Source: Desulfobacterales bacterium (GTDB lineage: Bacteria; Desulfobacterota; Desulfobacteria; Desulfobacterales; BuS5). From it: a stretch of 9,125 bases of DNA. Within the stretch, counting starts at the first letter, position 1, and each line of letters starts with the position of its first letter. Shown piece after piece: positions 1 to 6,206 of the stretch. The stretch spans positions 1 to 9,125 of the forward strand of contig JAGVGX010000195.1 of NCBI GenBank assembly GCA_020056865.1, written 5' to 3'. Below the pieces are notes generated by a model. That model ran no database searches and was not told where the DNA came from. It saw only the letters and a program-made list of their open reading frames with translations. The position numbers were made by a program, and so were the translations under genes.

Positions 1-232
1 CCCCAGGAACTAAAACACGATATACTTCTTTCCATACCCTTTCTAATTCGTTCAAAAATATTTCATATTCTTCAATGTGACCCAGCTGGTCAGGATTTTC
101 CTGATACCGCTTCAAATTCCAGTAGGGGGGTGATGTAACAACTAAATGAATAGATTCATCATTTAGAAATGACAAATCCCTTGCGTCTCCATTGATCAAT
201 CTATGATGAGTTCTATTGAGGACATTTTTCAT
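1..232 (-). CDS. DNA methyltransferase, TSPPY type, N-terminal part (cut by window edge)
   Basis: Modification partner of the neighbouring restriction endonuclease: it would transfer a methyl group from S-adenosylmethionine to an exocyclic amino group in DNA. The visible 77 codons contain an NGDAR segment near residues 14-18 and the catalytic motif IV TSPPYW at residues 33-38, followed by a GHIEEYEIFLNELERVW helix and the start of an RVLVPGG-like strand. Motif IV lying this close to the N-terminus, before any SAM-binding FxGxG motif, is the order of beta-class enzymes. T/SPPY is typical of N4-cytosine enzymes, but some N6-adenine enzymes have it, so the methylated base is open. The ATG overlaps the TGA of the endonuclease gene (ATGA). 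A weak GGGG sits about 7 nt upstream. The gene runs off the left edge, so the target-recognition domain is not visible and specificity cannot be read. Confidence 0.88.
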   Translation of the reverse strand, partial: MKNVLNRTHHRLINGDARDLSFLNDESIHLVVTSPPYWNLKRYQENPDQLGHIEEYEIFLNELERVWKEVYRVLVPG

Positions 233-966
233 ATAAATGCCCCGACATGTGCAGCAAGAGATTTGGTAAAATTTGAGAATGAAAGATCGGCTGCCGGTTC
301 ATTAAATTTGCCGGTTTTACCGTTCTCACTATCAGAAACAATGAACGATGCTGAGGAGTAATGCCGTTCCAGGATAAGTTTTCTGCAAAAAAGCTCATAC
401 CTCCTCATATAAGAGGCCCCGACAAATTCAGGAAAAACCTTAAAATGGGATTCCTTTACTCGAACGGGCCTGTTTGAGGCGTCACAATCTTCAAGCATAA
501 AGAAATATCCAAGGAAAGGTTGAAGCCCTCCATTGAAGGCTCCCTCTCTGAAAGCGGTCCAGAGGTCGAGAGCAGTTCCCATTGCTTCTTCGGTTCTATT
601 ATTGAAATTATTCCCAAAAGAAGGCCCTACTTGAGATTTAGCCTCTAAGGCCGCTATCGATTGACCATCTTTAACCACGAGCAAATCCCATTCTTTGGTG
701 GGCCGAAAAAAGCCAGGAAGTTCTAAGTGTTTTTTATAAAAAATGCATTCCTCTCCGATTCCGGCCTCAATTACCAAATTGGTAAAGAGATTGATAAATC
801 CGTCCATCTGGGCTCCACCGGTCACAGCACTTCTTAGGCCGGCGTCATTAACACCTCTCTTTTTCTGTTTTTCCCGTTGAGCGTGGCGCGTCATCCAGTA
901 GTGAGATACCGCTTTTTCAATTTCTTTCATTATTTGTTCAGCTAATTGTGACATAGATAATCTCAT
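229..966 (-). CDS. PaeR7I/XhoI-family type II restriction endonuclease
   Basis: A 245-residue type II endonuclease, a length that fits PaeR7I and XhoI, whose archetypes cut CTCGAG. The core is a PD-(D/E)xK nuclease: KEWDLLVVKDG carries the acidic residue D94, and ALEAKSQVG carries E108 and K110. These are followed by the strongly conserved block GPSFGNNFNNRTEEAMGTALDLW begun at residue 114, which I recognise from memory as characteristic of this family. No truncation or frameshift is seen, so the enzyme looks active. The first ATG (966) has no Shine-Dalgarno sequence. The in-frame ATG at 954 (Met5) has a weak GAGA 6 nt ahead and could be the true start. It lies 29 nt after the HEPN stop and overlaps the methyltransferase by 4 nt, giving the order R before M. 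The CTCGAG specificity is inferred from family membership, not shown. Confidence 0.9.
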   Translation of the reverse strand: MRLSMSQLAEQIMKEIEKAVSHYWMTRHAQREKQKKRGVNDAGLRSAVTGGAQMDGFINLFTNLVIEAGIGEECIFYKKHLELPGFFRPTKEWDLLVVKDGQSIAALEAKSQVGPSFGNNFNNRTEEAMGTALDLWTAFREGAFNGGLQPFLGYFFMLEDCDASNRPVRVKESHFKVFPEFVGASYMRRYELFCRKLILERHYSSASFIVSDSENGKTGKFNEPAADLSFSNFTKSLAAHVGAFI

Positions 967-995
967 GTATTTTTGATTGATTACATAATAACTTG

Positions 996-1649
996 TTAGT
1001 TTTGAATACTAAAACCATGCGACTGCAAAGTATTTACAATGACATTTTCAAAAGATTCCATTAAGGCCATGAGAGAGCAGGCATAGTCTTCAAATATTTC
1101 GTAATTCATACTCGATGGAAATGAACCGTGGGCAATATTGTTTCGAAGATTAACCAAAACATTTAAATGATGCTTCCATGGCTCAAGAGGAGAAATGTTG
1201 AGACAGAGATGTCTTGAGATCTCTTCAAGGATGGCAAAGTTCAGATTTGACTTCGTATTTATATTTTTTTCACTGTCAGCAAATTCAACACAATTGTCCA
1301 TACAATACAACGCCAACTCAGCTATAGCCTTTTCCCTTTCGAAATTCAAACCACCTGTAAGAGGTTTTAAAAATGAAGTCCATAAATACCCAAGCAAATC
1401 AGCTCTTAATTTCCGAGTTATCGTCCCAGATTTCTCAATGTATTCCAAGTATAACTGACATACCTCTTTAACATACCCCTCCCAGTTCGCATAAAGAAGT
1501 GGTATCGCCATTCTTACGACCGTAACCTCAAGAGGTTTATTCACATGATTTAGTAATACACGACGTAAATTTGTAATTTCTTGTCGGCGTTTGTCCAAAT
1601 TATCAGTAATTTCCTCTATTATTGTTTCAGAGAGGTTCATAAATTTCAT
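996..1649 (-). CDS. MAE_28990/MAE_18760-family HEPN-like nuclease
   Basis: A 217-residue, mostly helical protein without signal peptide or membrane segment. It has the two hallmarks of this HEPN group: an N-terminal helical stretch ending in VVRMAIPLLYANWEGYVKE (residues 44-62), and a late helix with NLRNNIAHG (167-175) that supplies the Rx4-6H active site as R169 and H174. HEPN domains of this kind are generally metal-independent RNases used as effectors in defence and toxin systems; the target here is unknown. The active-site residues are intact. The ATG overlaps the TGA of the DUF262 gene (ATGA), and I see no Shine-Dalgarno sequence ahead of it or ahead of the alternative Met4. Translation therefore probably depends on ribosomes finishing DUF262, which is frameshifted here. 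The endonuclease gene follows after 29 nt. The family call is confident from sequence character; biochemical activity is inferred. Confidence 0.82.
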   Translation of the reverse strand: MKFMNLSETIIEEITDNLDKRRQEITNLRRVLLNHVNKPLEVTVVRMAIPLLYANWEGYVKEVCQLYLEYIEKSGTITRKLRADLLGYLWTSFLKPLTGGLNFEREKAIAELALYCMDNCVEFADSEKNINTKSNLNFAILEEISRHLCLNISPLEPWKHHLNVLVNLRNNIAHGSFPSSMNYEIFEDYACSLMALMESFENVIVNTLQSHGFSIQN

Positions 1650-2748
1650 TTCGAGAAAAAAGATTGCGCGAACTCAAGCCTACCACGGAGCTTTGATTTT
1701 ACATTTGCCCCTGGTCCTGTGTTATCAAGAAACTTTGGCTCCTGTTTGAACTTAATTATCTTTTCACATAAAATATTCCCTGAAAGATCGCGGACATAAT
1801 CAATATTTGCTGCAATGCCAATGGTTAGAGTCTCGAATAGATAAACTGAGAAGGCACCTTTGTGCCTTCCATCCTTAAAATGACGCCAAGCATCTTCACC
1901 TATTGCTGAGGAAATACACTGGAAAGTTTGTTTGAATAATGGCTCCTCGTAATCTTTACTGAATTCTCTATTTTCCTCGAGTATGTCACGGATATAGTCT
2001 GTAACAAATGGTTCAACATCATGTTCAAATTCGGCATAAGAATTTTTTATAGCAAAGTACCTGAGAATAAGGCCACGGTCAAACATGGTGCTTTTTTGAT
2101 ATTCTGATAAACAAAGACTATCGATGAATGGTGCGAATTGTGCTAATTTTTCAATCCAATCAACAAAATAAGGATTCATTGCTCGAAAAATACAGTTCCT
2201 GACTTCCTGTTCGGTGAGCTCAGACCCCCCTGTATTCAGTCTTTCAAAAACCTCATATTTCATTTTTTGTTTACTGCCAGTCTTTATCACTTCTACCCTG
2301 CATCCGGCGCGTTTGATAGACAAACGTGTTTTAAGGCTTAAATCATCAAACAGGGCTCCCTCAAGCGAAGGTAGCTGAGTCTTGCGGCCTGCCTTTACGA
2401 GAGTCTAGCCGGTGGCACTTGATCACCATCCGCATTCTTCAAAAGGCCCATGAATTCCAAAACAGTTGATACTCTCTGCAGTCCATCAACAAGTTCCCAA
2501 ACGCCACTTTCATCTTCAGCAACAAAAATGGCTGGCGTTGGAATTCCAAGCAGAATTGACTCTATGAATCGAGATTTTTGTGTTGATTGCCACCGGAATA
2601 GTCGTTGGTACTCTGGCGTAATTATCAGCTCTTTATTTTCGTATAGATTAGCAATCTCACCGAAACTGATATCAAGCTTGTCTGTCCGAATTTCATTACG
2701 CGCATCAACAATTTCAACATCGATTCTCTGCCTTTTTTCTTTCAACAC
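1646..2748 (-). pseudogene. DUF262 (ParB/Srx-like NTPase) domain protein, frameshifted
   Basis: Two open segments in different frames are the halves of one DUF262 protein. The first (2748-2395) has the PEYQRLFRW motif at residues 45-53, then the LVDGLQRVST core (86-95), the position of the DGQQR signature. The second (about 2401-1646) has FERLNTGGSELTEQEVRN, the other family hallmark. Around 2403-2395 the sequence reads AGACTCTCGTAAAG. Removing one TC gives RLVKAGRKTQLPSLEG, which restores a continuous protein of about 366 residues; as it stands, translation stops at TAA 2397-2395 after about 117 residues. DUF262 domains provide NTP-dependent sensing in GmrSD and SspE. No C-terminal HNH (DUF1524) nuclease follows, and the separate HEPN gene may fill that role. 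A perfect AGGAGG at 2756-2751 precedes GTG 2748 (2 nt away) and TTG 2745 (5 nt away). TTG 2745 is the better-spaced start. Confidence 0.85.
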
Positions 2749-2840
2749 ATCCTCCTGTGAAGGGCAATATCCTGGAATTCTGGCTCATGCAAGTATTTTT
2801 CAAGGCTCAACAAGTGATTATATGCTTTTCCGCTTATCAT
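2742..2840 (-). CDS. Possible 32-codon ORF overlapping the DUF262 start
   Basis: An ATG-initiated 32-codon frame. It begins MISGKAYNHLL and continues with an acidic/hydrophobic stretch (SLEKYLHEPEF) before ending in HRRMC. Its TGA (2744-2742) overlaps the TTG at 2745 that is the best-spaced DUF262 start, and the AGGAGG of DUF262 lies inside its last codons. No Shine-Dalgarno sequence precedes its own ATG. I do not recognise the protein. It could be a leader peptide coupling translation to DUF262, the tail of a gene lost by recombination, or a chance frame. The composition looks more protein-like than random AT-rich sequence, but 32 codons is too short to prove coding. Confidence 0.3.
   Translation of the reverse strand: MISGKAYNHLLSLEKYLHEPEFQDIALHRRMC
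2751..2756 (-). promoter_or_regulatory. Perfect Shine-Dalgarno of the DUF262 gene
   Basis: AGGAGG on the minus strand, the strongest ribosome binding site of the defence cluster. It lies 2 nt from GTG 2748 and 5 nt from TTG 2745, favouring TTG as the start. The overlapping out-of-frame ATG at 2750 reads only two codons before a stop. Confidence 0.6.
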
Positions 2841-2862
2841 TCATTTGAATAACAAAAATGAA
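2840..2862. repeat. 7-bp AT-rich inverted repeat downstream of the candidate promoter
   Basis: TTCATTT (2840-2846) and AAATGAA (2856-2862) form a perfect dyad with a 9-nt spacer between the candidate -10 box and the mini-ORF start. It could be an operator for a regulator of the defence cluster. At this base composition a dyad of this length may also be chance. Confidence 0.25.
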
Positions 2863-2888
2863 AAGGATTGACAAGAAAAACAGTATTA

Positions 2889-2918
2889 ACTATATTTTTT
2901 CTAATCGCTTAACACCAA
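2889..2918 (-). promoter_or_regulatory. Candidate sigma-70 promoter for the defence cluster
   Basis: On the minus strand TTGGTG (2918-2913) is followed after 18 nt by TATAGT (2894-2889, 5 of 6 to consensus), pointing to transcription of the mini-ORF, DUF262, HEPN, endonuclease and methyltransferase genes. The -35 box is poor, so this is a suggestion. Read-through from the dehydratase operon just upstream is an alternative, as no clear terminator separates them. Confidence 0.3.
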
Positions 2919-2967
2919 GAAAATAAAGATAGATGTTTGTTGTACAAGCCTGTTTCCGGCGATTTTT

Positions 2968-4224
2968 TTATTTTTTTCTTGAATCTATCATTTCGTAGAG
3001 CGCTTCAAGTCTTGTTTCTATCTGGGAATCTGAAATCATGGCAGAATCAATCATATCTCCTTCAACAATTACACCGGGCACCCCGTATTTTTTATCCAGC
3101 GTTTTTATTATGTCAGGCTGGGACAGATTCATTATTCTGCATGTTTTGGAAGAGAACATTAAAAGTCCGTCTATGGAGTAATCTTCAATTAATTCGCCTA
3201 TTAAATCAACGGTTCCTTTGGGGGAAAAATGGTGTATAAGGCGTCCTTGTCCATAGTATAGATCTGCCCAGGATTCTACAGGGTTTTCCGGATCGATGAG
3301 CTCCGGATTCGGGAAAAACTCCCAAGGGTACCTGCCGCAAAGGCATACAGCCCCATGGGGCGTAAATTTACGCATAAATTTTCCAAGAAACGCCCAGGGC
3401 AGCCATCCATCCCAATAAAGACGGTATTTTTCACCATCCGGACCAATGGCAGGGATGTTGTTTTTCTTTCTTTCCTGAAGTTCTTTTAAAAGTGTTTCAT
3501 AGTATGTAATACCTTCAGGGTTTCCCATCATATAAAAGACCGGAGCGATACTTACCCCGTAATCCCAGAGCGTCCACGGGGATGGTTTTTCTTTGAAAAA
3601 TTCCCAGCACTGATTCCTTAAGGTGGCCACTTTTTTTAAAACACTTAAAATTTCACTCATATGGTCATAATCAAAGGGTTTTCCGCAAATATCCTCCACT
3701 GTGGGGATAACAACTTCCTTAAACTGCCTGTAGACAAAATCCCTTATTCTCGGTGCATCCTCTATGTCGTAAACGCTTGGTAGATCAACAGGGAGAACCC
3801 TAATTCCGAATCTCCGGTAAAAACCTTCTGCATAATGGGACATTTCAGGGCAAAGACGGCCTGCAATCATAAGATCGGGCATTGGAAGGATTGCCTGGGG
3901 GTTTATGGGAATATTTTTTGCCACGGCTTCCCCCATGCCCATGTGGAGGCGGTGGTAAGAGCATGTTTCAGGAAGATCGCCTGTCATCTCCGCCACCTTC
4001 AGAACCTCTTCTCCTGCCCCTATGCCGCCGCAGTATGCGGCATATCCTGCCATGAAATGGCATTTCATACCCATGGCATACGCAAAAATAAACGTCGGGC
4101 CGGATGCCCATGCCACTTTTTCTCCTCTTTCCTTGGCTGTTCGCAAGTCTGCCCAGTGTTTGTCAACCAGTGGTCTTATTTGTTTTGTGGTTTCAAGTCT
4201 GTTTACTTTATATTTTATATCCAT
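2968..4224 (-). CDS. 2-hydroxyacyl-CoA dehydratase / benzoyl-CoA reductase family, B-like subunit
   Basis: A cytosolic 418-residue iron-sulfur subunit of the BcrB/HgdB superfamily, in which two related subunits use low-potential electrons to dehydrate 2-hydroxyacyl-CoA or reduce an aromatic acyl-CoA. Three cysteines fall where the cluster ligands are expected: ETCSYHR (C88), GRLCPEMSH (C125) and SSKTCRIM (C362). The RDFVYRQFKEVVIPTVEDICG segment starting at residue 161 closely resembles the matching part of benzoyl-CoA reductase subunit B as I remember it. The C-terminal EGDMIDSAMISDSQIETRLEA region is family-typical. Length fits both BcrB-type and FldB/HadB-type proteins, so the substrate cannot be assigned. 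Its ATG overlaps the preceding TAA by 1 nt (TAATG) and has GGGGG 7 nt ahead, so it is translated together with the partner. No activase is encoded nearby. Confidence 0.88.
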   Translation of the reverse strand: MDIKYKVNRLETTKQIRPLVDKHWADLRTAKERGEKVAWASGPTFIFAYAMGMKCHFMAGYAAYCGGIGAGEEVLKVAEMTGDLPETCSYHRLHMGMGEAVAKNIPINPQAILPMPDLMIAGRLCPEMSHYAEGFYRRFGIRVLPVDLPSVYDIEDAPRIRDFVYRQFKEVVIPTVEDICGKPFDYDHMSEILSVLKKVATLRNQCWEFFKEKPSPWTLWDYGVSIAPVFYMMGNPEGITYYETLLKELQERKKNNIPAIGPDGEKYRLYWDGWLPWAFLGKFMRKFTPHGAVCLCGRYPWEFFPNPELIDPENPVESWADLYYGQGRLIHHFSPKGTVDLIGELIEDYSIDGLLMFSSKTCRIMNLSQPDIIKTLDKKYGVPGVIVEGDMIDSAMISDSQIETRLEALYEMIDSRKK

Positions 4225-5366
4225 TAAACGTCCCCCATGATTTCTACGAATGTTTGCAGCCTGGTTTTAACAGATTCCAATGAGATAATCTCATGCTCTA
4301 CCTGTATCATGATCTCGTTAATACCTTCTTTATCCATCTTGCTTTTAAAATCCGGATAGTAGCAGGCATGGGGCGGGCAGTATTTTATCAGCAGACTTAT
4401 AATCCCTTTGGCATTATTTTCTTTCAACTTCCTTATTGCTTCATCACCCCAATGTATATTCCAAACACCTTTTGTCGGGCATAAAGGGGATTCTGTCAGA
4501 TAGCGCTTTGCAAGCGCATCTAAGGGATCGCCATCAAGGCTGACCTTGTTGGCAAAATATCTTGATCCTACATAGAGGTCATCATCCGGGACAACCATGC
4601 CAAGGTCATCTATAAGGTCTAAAATATCGGTCTGAATTGTCTGGCAAAGCCCCCCCACAAGAATGACTCTGATTCTGGTTCTATCAGAAACAACCTTTTT
4701 TGCTTCCATTTTGCTTATCAGTTCTGTAAGAAGTTCGTTATGGTCTTGTTTAAGCATCAGCATACTGGACCAGACGATCCGCATCATTTCTTTGGCTTTT
4801 AGTATTTCCGGTTTTTTTCTTCTGATTTCATAAATTCGTTCAAGGAGTGACCGGTTTAAGTTATAAATTTCAATGCTTGTTTTGAGATTATCATCTGTGA
4901 TTTTATTTCCTGAATATGTCTCAAGGGATTCTTTAAAAACCTCCAACTCCTTAATTGTAAAATCTTTAGTTGCATCACCCGGATAAAGCGCAGGAAGATA
5001 CAGGTTTTTTTGGTATGCAGGCTTTACATTTCTTTCCATAATATAGGGAAATTCTCCTGCCTGCAGGCATTGTCTAACATGAAAAACCATGCCGTCCATA
5101 AATGATAATTTCCCCCTTACCGCATCATCCACAAAGCTTCTTGTAATACCGCAGTCATAGGGCGGCACATGGGCATGGCCCCATGTAACTGCTTCGCTAC
5201 CCCTCCATATTACCACTGGAATCATTCCAGCAGCATGGACAAGTTCTTCCGGCACATGCATGGGAAAGCATCCTACAACTTTTTTCCCAGTTTGTTCCCG
5301 GACGTTTCCAACAAAGGCATAGGGATCTGAAATAATATCTGTAATCTTGCTCAACACTTTTTCCAT
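4224..5366 (-). CDS. 2-hydroxyacyl-CoA dehydratase / benzoyl-CoA reductase family, C/HgdB-like subunit
   Basis: Partner subunit of the preceding family, in the COG named BcrC/BadD/HgdB. Numbered from the chosen ATG, it is 380 residues, matching BcrC and FldC/HgdB lengths. Recognisable blocks are VVGCFPMHVPEELVHAAG near the N-terminus (the PEELxHAAG signature), YDCGITRS (C72), HVRQC (C100) and LIKYCPPHACYYPDFK (C330). C72, C100 and C330 fit the three ligands of a [4Fe-4S] cluster. The closing EHEIISLESVKTRLQTFVEI is the usual C-terminal helix. I chose ATG 5366 over the upstream TTG 5381 because AAAGGGG (5378-5372) sits 5 nt before it. It is first in a two-gene operon. Known enzymes also need an ATP-driven activator (BcrAD, HgdC or FldI type), which must be encoded elsewhere. 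Substrate is unknown. Confidence 0.88.
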   Translation of the reverse strand: MEKVLSKITDIISDPYAFVGNVREQTGKKVVGCFPMHVPEELVHAAGMIPVVIWRGSEAVTWGHAHVPPYDCGITRSFVDDAVRGKLSFMDGMVFHVRQCLQAGEFPYIMERNVKPAYQKNLYLPALYPGDATKDFTIKELEVFKESLETYSGNKITDDNLKTSIEIYNLNRSLLERIYEIRRKKPEILKAKEMMRIVWSSMLMLKQDHNELLTELISKMEAKKVVSDRTRIRVILVGGLCQTIQTDILDLIDDLGMVVPDDDLYVGSRYFANKVSLDGDPLDALAKRYLTESPLCPTKGVWNIHWGDEAIRKLKENNAKGIISLLIKYCPPHACYYPDFKSKMDKEGINEIMIQVEHEIISLESVKTRLQTFVEIMGDV

Positions 5367-5395
5367 ATTTGCCCCTTTCAATAGCTCAGGAATTT

Positions 5396-5424
5396 ATTAT
5401 AGAATTAAAGCCTGTATATTTAAT
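5396..5424 (-). promoter_or_regulatory. Candidate promoter of the dehydratase/reductase operon
   Basis: A perfect TATAAT lies on the minus strand at 5401-5396, about 30 nt before the ATG at 5366. With a 17-nt spacer the -35 would be ATTAAA (5424-5419), only a half match. The spacing leaves a short leader containing the AAAGGGG ribosome binding site at 5378-5372. The -10 is convincing; the weak -35 suggests an activator or a chance match in AT-rich DNA. Confidence 0.4.
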
Positions 5425-5605
5425 ATCAACCCAACTCCTTATTTAATTTCGAAAATGTATAAATCGCTGAATGGTGACCCTGTATCTGGAGCATATGTTT
5501 TAACTTTTTTAACTTTTTTATCTATCTTAAAATATGTAATATAACGAGGATATGGAAAGCAAGATAAAATTTAAACCCGATTCAGAACGTCGTTGAATGG
5601 ATTAG

Positions 5606-6181
5606 GCCTTTTCAAATGAAAATAAACACAATGAATTTAGGACAAAAGGCGTTGATTTTCCTGAAGTAAAAATAGATCGCTTATGGATGGATGTTCTTGG
5701 TATCAATGATATTGAAGTGATAAAAAAATTCGCATGCTTGTTTGAACTGATTGTCAAGCCTGTTTATCCCATGCCCAATTTGGAAAAAATGCTTTCTGCA
5801 TGTCATGAGTCAAATGTTACGATGGGCATTATTTCAAACGCGCAGTTTTACACGAAGTGTCTATTTGGGTGGTTTTTGGATTTACGCCCTGAACAAATCG
5901 GATTTCATCCAGCCCTCACAATTTATTCGTACATATGTGTCCATGCCAAACCTTTGATGTGCATGTTTGATAAAGATAAAGAAAAACTGAAAGACAAGGG
6001 GATTTGTGAAAAAGATGTTCTTTACTTAGGAAATGATATGTTAAACGATATATCCCCTGCAAAAAAAGCCGGGTTTACAACAGCCCTTTTTGCAGGAGAT
6101 ACAAGATCGTTAAGGTTAAGAAAAGATTATCCTGAATGCTGGCATATTCATGCCGACATGGTTATTACAGATCTGATTTAA
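5606..6181 (+). pseudogene. HAD-family hydrolase, N-terminally truncated remnant
   Basis: The only plus-strand gene. The frame is open from 5606 and reads as a continuous HAD phosphatase-type protein: GVDFPEVKIDRLWMDVLG, then motif II IISNAQF (S50, counting from ATG 5687), motif III HAKP (K88) and motif IV YLGNDMLNDISPAKKAG (N116, D117, D121), then the FAGDTRSLRLR segment common in such proteins. The N-terminal DxDxT-type motif I with the nucleophilic aspartate is absent. Upstream in the same frame are TGA (5594-5596) and TAG (5603-5605), and before them an ATG at 5552 with GAGG just ahead, opening a 14-codon stretch. Around 60-100 N-terminal residues seem lost or decayed. Without motif I it cannot be a working phosphatase. 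An internal start at 5687 would give a 164-residue protein. It converges on dnaK with 25 nt between stops. Confidence 0.7.
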
Positions 6182-6206
6182 CTTCTTGACCATATTTAAT
6201 GCGTTG

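Noticed and set aside
1976..1981. A single CTCGAG (the XhoI/PaeR7I site) inside the DUF262 gene
   Set aside because: By eye it is the only copy, but about one is expected by chance in 9 kb at this base composition, so neither avoidance nor selection can be claimed; the enzyme's specificity here is also unproven.
2946..2975. GCC-TGTTTCC-GGC followed by a long T run on the plus strand
   Set aside because: The stem is only 3 bp, and the T run lies on the strand opposite to the genes that would need termination and partly within the dehydratase stop region.
5505..5526. Two tandem TTTTTTAAC-like units
   Set aside because: Too short and too low in complexity to call a repeat array or origin element.
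5347..5544. Plus-strand 65-codon frame between the dehydratase operon and the HAD remnant
   Set aside because: It overlaps the start and promoter of the minus-strand operon, has no ribosome binding site and no recognisable motif; it is likely a chance frame in AT-rich DNA.
6141..6154. GGCAT-attc-ATGCC hairpin near the convergent HAD/dnaK ends
   Set aside because: Only a 5-bp stem inside the HAD coding frame, with no T run close behind on either strand; not a credible terminator.
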